This document shows positions 24,884-32,877 of a DNA stretch of 41,212 bases, piece by piece. The DNA comes from Paracoccus sp. (in: a-proteobacteria) (GTDB taxonomy: Bacteria; Pseudomonadota; Alphaproteobacteria; Rhodobacterales; Rhodobacteraceae). The stretch's first letter is position 1. Each line of letters begins with the position of its first letter. The position numbers and the translations under genes are program-made. A model generated the notes under the pieces. That model saw only the letters and a program-made list of their open reading frames with translations. It was not told where the DNA came from and did not search any database. The stretch spans positions 1 to 41,212 of the forward strand of contig JAUNTZ010000022.1 in NCBI GenBank assembly GCA_030538425.1, in the 5' to 3' direction.

Positions 24884-25306
24884 TTACCTTTCGTTTGACA
24901 GCGCGCTCAGGCTGCCATCAGGATTGATCATCGCGGTCAGGGTGCTGCGCGAGGCGATGTTCATCACCCGCACCTCGTCACCGGCGCCGCCCCGGCCAAG
25001 GCTGCGGGCTTCGGCGGTGATGGTCAGCCCGCCTGCCTGATAGCGCACCCGCACGATCTGGTTGCGATCAACCAAGGTCGGGTTGCGCAGATCGGCGGCG
25101 CGAATGACGCGGCCCTGATAAATCGCGATGCGGGTCTCGCGGCCGATGGCGTCGCCCGGCTCGGTGATGCCGCCCGCCAGATCGGGGGCGAAAGCCAGAT
25201 CCTCGGGGCCGATGACATGGCCTGCTGTAAGGTGCTGCGCGGCAGTCAGGCTTTGGCCATGCGCCGCCCCTGCGCTCAGGCAGGCGGCCAGAATCAGCGC
25301 CCGCAT
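24884..25306 (-). CDS. flgA: Flagellar P-ring assembly chaperone FlgA
   Basis: A 140-residue periplasmic protein with a signal peptide (about residues 1-17, SAGAAHG) and a SAF-like region (AAQHLTAGHVIGPEDL), followed by VVRVRYQ-type strands with IVRVRYQAGGLTITAEARSL. FlgA helps FlgI assemble the P-ring. It is of the short alphaproteobacterial form, lacking the N-terminal extension of enteric FlgA. Its ATG overlaps the flgG stop by one base, so translation is coupled. Confidence 0.92.
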   Translation of the reverse strand: MRALILAACLSAGAAHGQSLTAAQHLTAGHVIGPEDLAFAPDLAGGITEPGDAIGRETRIAIYQGRVIRAADLRNPTLVDRNQIVRVRYQAGGLTITAEARSLGRGGAGDEVRVMNIASRSTLTAMINPDGSLSALSNER

Positions 25307-26091
25307 CAGCGCACCTGAACCGTTGCGCCAAGCATCTGGTCGGCGGCGGTGATGACCTTGGCGTTGAGTTCATAACCGCGCTGCGCCTTGATCAGCTCGG
25401 TGATTTCGCGCACCGGATCGACGGCGCTTTCCTCAAGATAGCCCTGCCGCAGGATCCCCGCACCGTCCTCGCCCGGCATCGAGATCATGGCCGGACCAGA
25501 GGCGCCCGTTTCCAGAAACAGGTTCGAGCCAATCGCCTCAAGCCCCTTCTGGTTGGTGAAATTGGCAAGGGTGATCTGGCCCAGATTCTCGGGCTCAACC
25601 CGGTCGGTGAAATAGGCGTAAACCTCACCATCGGCGTTAATGGCGACGGAACGCGCATCGGCGGGAATGGTGATCCCCGGCGCGACGGTGAGCCCGTCCG
25701 AGGTCACGATCAGCCCATCGGCTGAGCGTTTCAGCGCCCCGTCGCGGGTATAGCCGGAGAGGCCCGAGGGCATCTCAACCTCAATATAGCCTTGCCCGTC
25801 AATCGCCAGATCAAGGTCGCCGCCGGTCTGCAACAAGGCCCCCTGCGCCAGCTGGATCGTGACGGCCGTCGGACGCGCGCCAAGGCCCATCTGGATGCCG
25901 GCGGGAATCATCGTGCCATCCATCGCGGTAATCGTGCCGGGGCGGGCGGCCTGCTGGTAATGGAGGTCCGCGAACTCGGCGCGGCGGGCGTTATAGCCGG
26001 TGGTGGACATGTTCGCGAGGTTGTTGGAAATCACCTCGACGCGGGTTTGCTGCGCGCTCATCCCGGTGGCGGCAATCTGAAGGGCTTTCAT
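25306..26091 (-). CDS. flgG: Flagellar distal rod protein FlgG
   Basis: A 261-residue rod protein. The N-terminal flagellar rod signature is MSAQQTRVEVISNNLANMST followed by TGYNARRAEF. The conserved C-terminus has QGYLEESAVDPVREITELI and ends in a helix with YELNAKVITAADQMLG. Export is by the flagellar type III system, so no signal peptide is expected. It is nine bases after flgF and overlaps flgA. Length is normal for FlgG. Confidence 0.96.
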   Translation of the reverse strand: MKALQIAATGMSAQQTRVEVISNNLANMSTTGYNARRAEFADLHYQQAARPGTITAMDGTMIPAGIQMGLGARPTAVTIQLAQGALLQTGGDLDLAIDGQGYIEVEMPSGLSGYTRDGALKRSADGLIVTSDGLTVAPGITIPADARSVAINADGEVYAYFTDRVEPENLGQITLANFTNQKGLEAIGSNLFLETGASGPAMISMPGEDGAGILRQGYLEESAVDPVREITELIKAQRGYELNAKVITAADQMLGATVQVR

Positions 26092-26100
26092 GGTTTTCTC

Positions 26101-26817
26101 CTATCGGGTCATGGCGGAAATGGTGGCGCGGATGCGTTCATCCTCGCGGTCAAGCAGCGACTGGCCCATCTCATAGGCGCGCTGCACCTCGATCATGCGG
26201 CTGATCTCGGCGATGGGATCGACATTCGAATCCTCCAGAAAGCCCTGCCGGACACGGGCCGATTCCGAGGGGGTCAGCCGCGCCTCGGTCGCGAAAAGCG
26301 TACCGCCCCGCCGGATCATTCCGGCGGGATCGGGCGGCTCAAACAGGCCCAGACGTCCGACAGGTTCGCCATCGGCCGCAATGGTGCCGTCAGTGCCGAT
26401 ATGCACCGCGCGGGTGCCCGGCGGGATCTGGACGGGCGCAAGCCCCTCATCCAGAACGCGCAGCCCGTCGGGGGTGACCAGATCACCTTCGGGAGACAGC
26501 AGGAAGGCGCCCGCGCGGGTCAGTGCATGGCCCTGTCCGGTCGCCACGGCGAAAAAGCCCTGACCGTCAATCGCCAGATCCAGCTCACCCCCGGTTTGCG
26601 TGATGCCCGCCTGTTGCAGGTCAAGCACCCGCCCGCGCGCATGGGCCATGGACAGCCCGTGCCGCCCGTCCCCGGTGGTGGCCAGATGTTCGGCAAAGAT
26701 CACGCCTTCGCGCCGAAAACCGGTCGTGTTGGCATTGGCGATGTTGTTGGCGATCACGCGCATCTCGCGCATCAGTCCCGATTGCCGCGACAGCCCGGCA
26801 TAGATGGCGTTATCCAT
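26101..26817 (-). CDS. flgF: Flagellar proximal rod protein FlgF
   Basis: A 238-residue rod protein with the rod signature MREMRVIANNIANANTTGFR and the C-terminal block QGFLEDSNVDPIAEISRMIE. It is a paralogue of FlgG, distinguished by position before flgG and by the start MDNAIYAGLSRQSGL. It lies three bases downstream of fliQ and nine upstream of flgG, so all are on one transcript. Confidence 0.95.
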   Translation of the reverse strand: MDNAIYAGLSRQSGLMREMRVIANNIANANTTGFRREGVIFAEHLATTGDGRHGLSMAHARGRVLDLQQAGITQTGGELDLAIDGQGFFAVATGQGHALTRAGAFLLSPEGDLVTPDGLRVLDEGLAPVQIPPGTRAVHIGTDGTIAADGEPVGRLGLFEPPDPAGMIRRGGTLFATEARLTPSESARVRQGFLEDSNVDPIAEISRMIEVQRAYEMGQSLLDREDERIRATISAMTR

Positions 26818-26820
26818 CCC

Positions 26821-27087
26821 TCATCCCCCCGCAATCAGCGGCACAAGCGCATCGGTGAAGAACCCCGCCAGAATCGAGGTCATAAAGCTCATCGAGGCCC
26901 AGAAAACCGCCAGCATCAGCCCGACCTTCGGCACGAAGGTCAGGGTCATTTCCTGCACCGAGGTCAGCGCCTGAAACAGCCCGATCGTGACCCCCGCGAT
27001 CAGCGCCACCGCCAGCAAGGGCGCCGACATCCGCACCGCGATCCACAGCGATTGCCGCACCAGATCGAAGATCAGATTTTCGTCCAT
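26821..27087 (-). CDS. fliQ: Flagellar type III export protein FliQ
   Basis: An 88-residue protein with two membrane helices (about residues 14-36 and 50-72) and the FliQ signature TIGLFQALTSVQEMTLTFVP. It belongs to the FliPQR export gate in the inner membrane. Its ATG overlaps the fliE stop. Its position between fliE and flgF, away from fliP and fliR, is a recurring alphaproteobacterial order. Confidence 0.95.
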   Translation of the reverse strand: MDENLIFDLVRQSLWIAVRMSAPLLAVALIAGVTIGLFQALTSVQEMTLTFVPKVGLMLAVFWASMSFMTSILAGFFTDALVPLIAGG

Positions 27088-27356
27088 CAGACCGGCATCC
27101 GCAGGATTTCCTGATAGGCTTCGACCACCTTGTCACGAATGGCCACGGCGGCCTCAAGCGCCAGCTCAGCCTCGGCAATCGACTGGACCAGAACATGAGT
27201 GTCCACCTGGCCTTGCATTGTGCCGATGGCGGCGCGGTCGGCCTGTTCCAGCACGGCCTGAAAGCGCGCGCCAATCGCCGGGTCCGCACCCGCCGCGGGC
27301 TGCGCCGCATCTCGGGCGGCTTGATAGGCGTTGAGCGCCGAACTTGCTGTAATCAC
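27087..27356 (-). CDS. fliE: Flagellar hook-basal body protein FliE
   Basis: An 89-residue protein that joins the MS-ring to the rod. The C-terminal FliE signature is seen as HVLVQSIAEAELALEAAVAI followed by RDKVVEAYQEILRMPV. The N-terminus has an Ala-rich stretch. It follows flgC by 20 bases and overlaps fliQ by one base. Size and order fit the family. Confidence 0.93.
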   Translation of the reverse strand: MITASSALNAYQAARDAAQPAAGADPAIGARFQAVLEQADRAAIGTMQGQVDTHVLVQSIAEAELALEAAVAIRDKVVEAYQEILRMPV

Positions 27357-27376
27357 GACATTATCCTTTCAAAAAC

Positions 27377-27775
27377 TCAGCGGCGCAGCAGATCAAGCAG
27401 CGACTGCCCCATCTGCCTGGCCTGTTCAAAAATGCGCAGATTGGCCTCATAACTGCGGCTTGCCTCACGCGAGTCGGCCATCTCAGAGACCAGATCGACA
27501 TTCGATCCGTCGTAGAACCCCGCCGCATCGGCCATCGGATGGGCCGGGTCATAGATGCGCGGCAAGGCGCTGCGATCCAGCCGCGGGGCTGAGGCCATGA
27601 CGCGCCCATCGGCCCGCCCACCCTCGCGCATCGCATCGAAGGAAACGGTCTTGCGTCGATAGCCGGGCGTGTCGGTATTGGCGATATTTTCCGCGACATG
27701 GCGCAGCCGCGTGGCCTGCGCCTTCATGCCAGAGGCCGCGATCTGCACCGGGCTTGCGCGGGTTTCCATCGTCAC
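27377..27775 (-). CDS. flgC: Flagellar proximal rod protein FlgC
   Basis: A 132-residue rod protein with the N-terminal signature GMKAQATRLRHVAENIANTD followed by TPGYRRKTVSF, and the C-terminal block SNVDLVSEMADSREASRSYE. Length matches FlgC (about 130-140). Its ATG overlaps the flgB stop by four bases (27772-27775), so the genes are translationally coupled. Confidence 0.95.
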   Translation of the reverse strand: MTMETRASPVQIAASGMKAQATRLRHVAENIANTDTPGYRRKTVSFDAMREGGRADGRVMASAPRLDRSALPRIYDPAHPMADAAGFYDGSNVDLVSEMADSREASRSYEANLRIFEQARQMGQSLLDLLRR

Positions 27776-28158
27776 CTCCGTGCAATCGCGCTGCGCATCA
27801 GGCCCAGCGATGAGCGGTAGATGGTCAGCGACAGTTCATGCTGGCGGCGCATTTCGGCGGTCTTGAACATCTGATCCTCAAGCGAGACCGAGTTGCCGTT
27901 CGGCGCGGCCTGCCCCCGTTCCTCAACCACCTGCGCATTGCCGCCGCCCCAACCGGGCCGCGCGAAATGCCCCGCGCGGGTCGCCCGCATCGCCGATTCG
28001 CCGGTGTTGCGATAGCTGTCCTCAAACGGTCGCAGATCCCGCGACCGAAAGCCCGGAGTGTCCGCATTCGCCACATTTTCCGCAATGATTCCCGCGCGTT
28101 GCGCCGCATGTGCGGTCATGGCGCGGGCCATGCGAATTGTATCCATATTCTCGAACAA
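27772..28158 (-). CDS. flgB: Flagellar proximal rod protein FlgB
   Basis: About 128 residues, with the rod signature QRAGIIAENVANADTPGFRS and the C-terminus EDQMFKTAEMRRQHELSLTI. The start is uncertain. A TTG at 28158 (LFENMDTIRMARAM) has GAGGAG eight bases upstream and matches the usual FlgB N-terminus, so it is chosen. An ATG at 28146 and another at 28182 are alternatives; the latter would overlap a CtrA-like box. It is the first gene of the minus-strand flagellar operon, divergent from fliI. Confidence 0.9.
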   Translation of the reverse strand: MFENMDTIRMARAMTAHAAQRAGIIAENVANADTPGFRSRDLRPFEDSYRNTGESAMRATRAGHFARPGWGGGNAQVVEERGQAAPNGNSVSLEDQMFKTAEMRRQHELSLTIYRSSLGLMRSAIARR

Positions 28159-28181
28159 AGAGGCTTCTCCTCGTGTTGTCA

Positions 28182-28196
28182 TAAACCCGGTCTTAA
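28182..28196. promoter_or_regulatory. CtrA-like box 1
   Basis: TAAA-CCCGGTC-TTAA matches the CtrA consensus TTAA-N7-TTAA with one mismatch and exact spacing. It lies 24 bases upstream of the chosen flgB start, between divergent flagellar genes. CtrA is a known flagellar regulator in alphaproteobacteria, including the Fla2 system of Rhodobacter. Confidence 0.45.
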
Positions 28197-28206
28197 CCCC
28201 AACAGG

Positions 28207-28221
28207 TTTAGAACCCCTTAA
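28207..28221. promoter_or_regulatory. CtrA-like box 2
   Basis: TTTA-GAACCCC-TTAA matches TTAA-N7-TTAA with one mismatch. Its centre is 25 bases from box 1 and it lies 38 bases before the likely fliI start. A GCCGGG/CCCGGC hairpin (28224-28240) follows on the fliI side. Confidence 0.5.
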
Positions 28222-28258
28222 GAGCCGGGCGATTCCCGGCCCAAAACGGGGACAAAAA

Positions 28259-29605
28259 TTGGATAAAATTGAATCCATCGCGGCACGCATTGCCCGGATC
28301 AGGCCGGTGCGCTGTTTCGGGCGGGTCACGGCGATTCGCGCCGGGCTGGTCAGCGTCGCGGGCCTGAGCCATCACGCATCTATCGGGGATCGTGTGATTT
28401 TTCCGATGCTTGGCGGGCGCAATCTTGGCGGTGAAATCATCGGGCTGTCGGCTGATCACGCGCATATCCTGCCCGAATCGCCGCCCGACGGGCTAAGCAT
28501 CGACGCCGAGGCGGAGCTGATCTTTGCGCCGGACCTCGCCCCCGATTCGTCATGGGTCGGGCGAATCATCGACCCGTTCGGACAGCCGCTGGATGGGCGC
28601 CCGCTCAAGTCGGGGCCGGTCGCGCGGCCCTATCATTGCCCGCCGCCGCAGGCCGTCACGCGCAAGCGGCTGGGCGGGCGGATTGATACCGGGCTTGCGG
28701 TCTTTGACACGCTGTTGCCCATCGTGCGCGGCCAGCGGATCGGGCTGTTTGCGGGCTCGGGCGTGGGAAAATCGACGCTTCTGTCGTCTTTGTCGCGAGG
28801 GATGGCCGCCGATGTGGTCGTCATCGCAATGATCGGCGAGCGCGGGCGTGAGCTGCGTGAGTTCGTTGAAAACACGCTTGGGCCTGAGGGGATGGCGCGG
28901 GCGGTTATTGTGGCGGCGACCTCGGACCAATCGCCGTTGCTGCGGCGGCGCTGTGCCTGGGCGGCCATGACCGTGGCCGAGCACTTCCGCGATCAGGGCC
29001 GCCATGTGCTGTTTCTGGCGGACTCGATCACGCGCTTTGCCGAGGCCCATCGTGAGGTCGCACTGGCCGCCGGTGAGGGGGCGAGCCATCGCGGCTTTCC
29101 GCCCTCGACCTCGCATCTTATCATGTCCTTGGCCGAACGCGCCGGGCCGGGGGCTGAGGGCGCGGGCGATATTACCGGGATTTTCAGCGTTCTGGTCGCC
29201 GGTTCCGACATGGAAGAGCCGGTCGCGGACATCCTGCGCGGGGTGCTGGACGGGCATGTGGTGCTGGACCGCGCGATTGCGGAACGCGGGCGCTTTCCGG
29301 CGGTGGATGTGCTGCGCTCGGTCTCGCGCAGCCTGCCCCATGCCGCAAGCGCGGATGAGAACGCGCTGATCGGGCGTGCGCGCGCGGCGCTTGGCGCTTA
29401 TGCCGAGTCTGAGCTGATGATCAAGGCCGGGCTTTACGCGCCCGGCAGCGACGCAAAGCTGGACGAGGCGGTGCGTCTTTACCCTGCGCTTGACGCTTTT
29501 GTCGCCCGTCACAGCCCCGAAGGCGCCCAGGACAGCTTTGCGATGCTGGCGGCGGCGCTTGGCCAACGGCGCGGCGTAGCTACTGAATTGCTTGCAAAAA
29601 CTTGA
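28259..29605 (+). CDS. fliI: Flagellum-specific ATPase FliI
   Basis: A 448-residue F1-beta-like ATPase of the flagellar type III export apparatus. Walker A GSGVGKST is at about 166-173, with VVIAMIGERGRELREFVENT and the Walker-B-like HVLFLADSITRFAEAHRE downstream. The start is inferred: no ATG fits, and TTG at 28259 gives LDKIESIAARIARIRPVRCF, the normal N-terminus of FliI, with GGGGA upstream. The frame stays open upstream to 28058, but that part is antisense to flgB. Divergent from flgB, it shares the region with CtrA-like boxes. The Crp/Fnr gene follows. Confidence 0.94.
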   Translation: MDKIESIAARIARIRPVRCFGRVTAIRAGLVSVAGLSHHASIGDRVIFPMLGGRNLGGEIIGLSADHAHILPESPPDGLSIDAEAELIFAPDLAPDSSWVGRIIDPFGQPLDGRPLKSGPVARPYHCPPPQAVTRKRLGGRIDTGLAVFDTLLPIVRGQRIGLFAGSGVGKSTLLSSLSRGMAADVVVIAMIGERGRELREFVENTLGPEGMARAVIVAATSDQSPLLRRRCAWAAMTVAEHFRDQGRHVLFLADSITRFAEAHREVALAAGEGASHRGFPPSTSHLIMSLAERAGPGAEGAGDITGIFSVLVAGSDMEEPVADILRGVLDGHVVLDRAIAERGRFPAVDVLRSVSRSLPHAASADENALIGRARAALGAYAESELMIKAGLYAPGSDAKLDEAVRLYPALDAFVARHSPEGAQDSFAMLAAALGQRRGVATELLAKT

Positions 29606-29615
29606 GGATTAAATA

Positions 29616-29657
29616 ATGTTAGATGCAAGCGAGTCCGATTGCGCAGAATGGCCTTGA
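29616..29657 (+). CDS. Possible 13-codon leader peptide
   Basis: ATG at 29616 has a good GAGGA site (29604-29608) seven bases upstream and reads MLDASESDCAEWP before TGA at 29655-29657. It overlaps the first codons of the Crp/Fnr gene in another frame. It could couple fliI and regulator translation, or be a chance short frame. No function is claimed. Confidence 0.25.
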   Translation: MLDASESDCAEWP

Positions 29658-30424
29658 TCGGCATTTTATCCTCGATTCAACAGGGGGTTGCCTTGGCAAT
29701 TTCGGACTATTTCATCCGTTATCTTGAACGTCGCACGATCCTGACCGACGAAGATCGCGCCAGACTTGCCGCGCTGCGGACCGAGCATGTGCGGTTTGAG
29801 CCGGGCGATGTGATCGTGGCGCAGGAACGGATCGTGTCGCGGTCCTGCATGATGCTGCGCGGCATGTCGGCGCGGGTGCACCAACTGAACGGGCGCCCCG
29901 ATGATCGGGTGATTACCGCGCTGCATGTGCCGGGCGATTTTGTCGATCTGCACGGGTTCCTGCTGGCCGGTCTGGAACATAGCGTCATCGCCGCAGGCCC
30001 CGCCGAGGTTGAGTTCATCAGCCATGACCAGTTGCGCGACATCACCGAAAACAGCCCGCATCTGACCCGGCTGTTATGGATGTCCACCACCATCGACGCG
30101 GCGATTCACCGGCAATGGCTGGTTGCCGCCGCCGCGCTACGGTCCAGCTCACATCTCGCGCATCTGATCTGTGAGATCTACACAAGGCTCAATATCGTTG
30201 GCGCAGCGCATGATTATCGCTTCACCATGCCGCTGCTGCAACGCGAACTGGCTGAGATTCTGGGCTATTCGCCCATCCATATCAACCGGGTGGTGCGTGA
30301 TCTGCGCGAACGCGGTCTGGTCCGCTGGCAGGGTTCCGAGATTGAGATCGTGAACTGGCAGGGTCTGGTCGCTTTGGCGCAGTTCCGGCCCGATTACCTC
30401 GATCTGGAGCAGATCGACCGCTGA
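29648..30424 (+). CDS. Crp/Fnr-family transcriptional regulator
   Basis: About 258 residues: a cyclic-nucleotide-binding-like N-terminal domain (VRFEPGDVIVAQERIVSRSC, VPGDFVDLHGFLLAG), a dimer helix, and a C-terminal winged HTH with LLQRELAEILGYSPIHINRV followed by VRDLRERGLV. It lacks the cysteine set of FNR, so an iron-sulfur oxygen sensor is unlikely; the ligand is unknown. The start is uncertain: ATG at 29648 is annotated, but TTG at 29693 (LAISDYFIRYLERR), with AGGGGG upstream, fits the family better. It follows fliI by 42 bases in the same direction. Confidence 0.88.
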   Translation: MALIGILSSIQQGVALAISDYFIRYLERRTILTDEDRARLAALRTEHVRFEPGDVIVAQERIVSRSCMMLRGMSARVHQLNGRPDDRVITALHVPGDFVDLHGFLLAGLEHSVIAAGPAEVEFISHDQLRDITENSPHLTRLLWMSTTIDAAIHRQWLVAAAALRSSSHLAHLICEIYTRLNIVGAAHDYRFTMPLLQRELAEILGYSPIHINRVVRDLRERGLVRWQGSEIEIVNWQGLVALAQFRPDYLDLEQIDR

Positions 30425-31645
30425 TCACTGGCAGATCCGCCAGTCATTCGCGCGCCTGATCACGTCAAGATGCAGGTGGTCGTCATGCGCGGCGTCCGAG
30501 CCGGGGCCAAGCACCGTCGTAAAGAACTGGCAGGCCCCGGCGTGAATATCGCTTTGGAACCGGCCGAGCGGGTCGTTTTCGCGCGGTTCGATCATCAGAA
30601 CCTGACCGTCTGAGAGCCGGATTCCGGCAATATCGACGGCATTGCCAAGCGCATGTTCCGACAGCCGGTCAGTCCCGGCGCGCGGGCGGCAAGCATAGCC
30701 GGGGCCGGTCAGCAAACCCGCAGGACGGGGCGCGCCGTCAAGCTGCGCGGCGGCGGGCGCGACCACCTGATGCGTCCAAAGCGCCAGAGCAAGCGCGGTT
30801 TCGCAACGCAGCAATGGCTCACCTTCGACCGAGAGACCGGGCCGGATCTGCCCAAGCCTGACCGGCCTGAGGATGCCGCAATCGGGGTCGATCTCGGGAT
30901 CAGTGAGCGGCTCGGCACGCCGAACATCCGCGCCCATCACGGTGAGCGCGGCGAGACAGCCGATGAATGAGGGCAGGCTTTCGGATCTTGCCTGCCAAAG
31001 CGGTTCGGTCGGGGTGGGGGTGGCGTCCGCAGGTTCGGCTGACGGTGTGTCTGGTTGAACGGGCGTGGTTGGTGGCCGGTCCGATTGTGGTAGGGCGTTG
31101 CTGTCATCTGGTGCGGGAGTGGGGTCCGCAGGGTCAGATTCCGCAGGATGGGCTGAAGATGTGCTTGGTTGATCAGGCGCGGTTGGTGGCGGGTTCGATT
31201 GGGGCAGGGCGTTGCTGTCATTCGGCGCGGGCGCAGCGGGACTTGAGTCCGAAGGGTCAGGTTCTGCAGGATCGGCTGACGGCCTGTCTTGTTGCGCAGG
31301 TGCGATTGGTGGCCGATTCGATTGTGGCAGAGCATTGCTGCCATCTGGCGCGGTGGGCCCGGCTTCTGCACTGTCAGGTTCTACAGAGCTGTTGGGCGGT
31401 TCTGGCAGGCTCGATTGCGGCACGGCGTCGCTGTCACCCGCCTCATTCCCGGCGGCGGGCGCTTGTCGTTCGGGTCGCGGGGCAGGGGGTGGCGAGGCGG
31501 GCTGCATGACTGCGCCGGGGCGGGGCGCGGGGGGCGCGTTTTCGGTCACGGGTGCTGCCGGACGCGGCGCGGGTTGAGCAGTGGCCCATGCCGCCGCGAC
31601 GCAAAACACCCCGACCGCCGCGATGAAGGTCGGGGTGCGGCGCAT
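30425..31645 (-). CDS. Extensin-like putative peptidoglycan peptidase with Pro-rich repeat linker
   Basis: About 406 residues. A signal peptide (residues 1-20, ending TAQ) is followed by a Pro/Ala-rich low-complexity region of about 190 residues. That region carries at least three repeats of about 36-41 residues, each built on SNALPQSNRPPxAP. The C-terminal 180 residues form the extensin-like domain, with a MepA/LAS-type zinc peptidase pattern: HALGNAVDI and HDDHLHLDV. Such proteins are putative D,D- or D,D/L,D-peptidases of the cell wall. The ATG at 31645 starts one base after the L,D-transpeptidase stop, so the two wall genes are coupled. The call to the family is good; the cut bond is inferred. 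Confidence 0.85.
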   Translation of the reverse strand: MRRTPTFIAAVGVFCVAAAWATAQPAPRPAAPVTENAPPAPRPGAVMQPASPPPAPRPERQAPAAGNEAGDSDAVPQSSLPEPPNSSVEPDSAEAGPTAPDGSNALPQSNRPPIAPAQQDRPSADPAEPDPSDSSPAAPAPNDSNALPQSNPPPTAPDQPSTSSAHPAESDPADPTPAPDDSNALPQSDRPPTTPVQPDTPSAEPADATPTPTEPLWQARSESLPSFIGCLAALTVMGADVRRAEPLTDPEIDPDCGILRPVRLGQIRPGLSVEGEPLLRCETALALALWTHQVVAPAAAQLDGAPRPAGLLTGPGYACRPRAGTDRLSEHALGNAVDIAGIRLSDGQVLMIEPRENDPLGRFQSDIHAGACQFFTTVLGPGSDAAHDDHLHLDVIRRANDWRICQ

Positions 31646-31646
31646 G

Positions 31647-32819
31647 TCAGTTCGCAAGTGCAGGCGGCACGGCCAGCGGGTCTTCGGCCGCCGCGTTCAG
31701 CGCATCGGCCAGCGGGTCGCGGGTCGGAGCGGGCGGCGCGGAGGCCTCGACCGGCGCGGCGGGCTCGGTGGTGGCGGGGGCGGGTTCGGCCGCCGCGACA
31801 GGCGCCGGGGCAGCCGTCGAGCCAAGGCTTGAGCCCTGTTCCAGAAACTCGACTTGGGTCTGGCCGGGGCGCACCATATGGGCCAGCTCTCGCGCATCCC
31901 AATTGGTCAGCCGCACGCAACCGTTTGATTCATTGCGGAAAAGCCGAGAGGGCGTGGGCGTGCCGTGGATGCCGTAAGTGGGCTTGGTCAGCCCGATCCA
32001 GGTATCCCCCACCGGGCCGTTGGGGCCGGGCGGGATGCGCAGCACGCGGTCATTATCGCCCTGCTGGAAATTGACCGACGGATTATAGGTATAGTCGGGG
32101 TTCTCAGCCACATTCGCGACCTGCATCGAGCCCGAGGGCGACGGCGTCTGCGCCGAGCCGATCGTGGCCGGATAGTTGACCACCATGCGACCGTTTGCAT
32201 CAAAAGCGGCGACGCGGTTATGTTCCTTTTCGATCACGATGCGGGTGACCGTCGCGCGGATGCGCGCATTGGGGCGCATCACGCTGATCGTCTCGCCCGC
32301 CGCAAAGCTGGCGCCGGGGTTCATCGCGGCGATGAAGGGCTCACTCATGTGGAACCGCTCGGCCAGACGCTCTTGCACCGAGGTGTAGCCCAGATGCGAC
32401 ATCTGCGCCTTTTCGGCATAGTCCGAAGGGATCGCATCGACCAGATTTTCGGTGTCCGCGGCGGTGATCGTATAGCTCTGCGTCACCGGATCAGTCGCGA
32501 AATGCTGAAGCTGTTCCCAAACCGCTTCATCCATCACCCCATCCACAGGCAGGCCCGCGCGGCGTTCAAAGGCGGCGATGGCCGAATTGCTCATCCCGCC
32601 GGCCACGCCGTCGATCACGCCGGGCGAGATCCCGGAACGGTCCAGCAGCAGCTGCACCTTGGCGGTGATCGGGGACAGCCCCTGCGGCAGCGGGCCGCCG
32701 GAATAGCTGGCGGCCTCGATCTGGCTGGCCTGAAGCGCCGCAGCCTGCCCCGCGCCGCCCAGCATCAGGGCAAACGCGATGGCGATGAAAGAAAGCGGCT
32801 TTGTTGCGGTCAAGCGCAT
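31647..32819 (-). CDS. L,D-transpeptidase (YkuD) with peptidoglycan-binding region
   Basis: A 390-residue exported protein. The signal peptide spans residues 1-28 (ends QAAA). A peptidoglycan-binding-like helical domain lies near 55-100 (LDRSGISPGVIDGVAGGM), then the YkuD catalytic domain with H285 in YGIHGTP and the catalytic C301 in SNGCVRL. It should form 3-3 cross-links or attach proteins to peptidoglycan. The C-terminal 65 residues are Ala/Pro-rich and disordered. AGGAA lies before the ATG. It is followed one base later by the extensin-like gene, suggesting joint action on the wall. Confidence 0.92.
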   Translation of the reverse strand: MRLTATKPLSFIAIAFALMLGGAGQAAALQASQIEAASYSGGPLPQGLSPITAKVQLLLDRSGISPGVIDGVAGGMSNSAIAAFERRAGLPVDGVMDEAVWEQLQHFATDPVTQSYTITAADTENLVDAIPSDYAEKAQMSHLGYTSVQERLAERFHMSEPFIAAMNPGASFAAGETISVMRPNARIRATVTRIVIEKEHNRVAAFDANGRMVVNYPATIGSAQTPSPSGSMQVANVAENPDYTYNPSVNFQQGDNDRVLRIPPGPNGPVGDTWIGLTKPTYGIHGTPTPSRLFRNESNGCVRLTNWDARELAHMVRPGQTQVEFLEQGSSLGSTAAPAPVAAAEPAPATTEPAAPVEASAPPAPTRDPLADALNAAAEDPLAVPPALAN

Positions 32820-32877
32820 GGTGGTTCCTGCTGCGAAAAGGCTGTTGCCGCCTTATCGCATGATCGGCAAACCAAGC

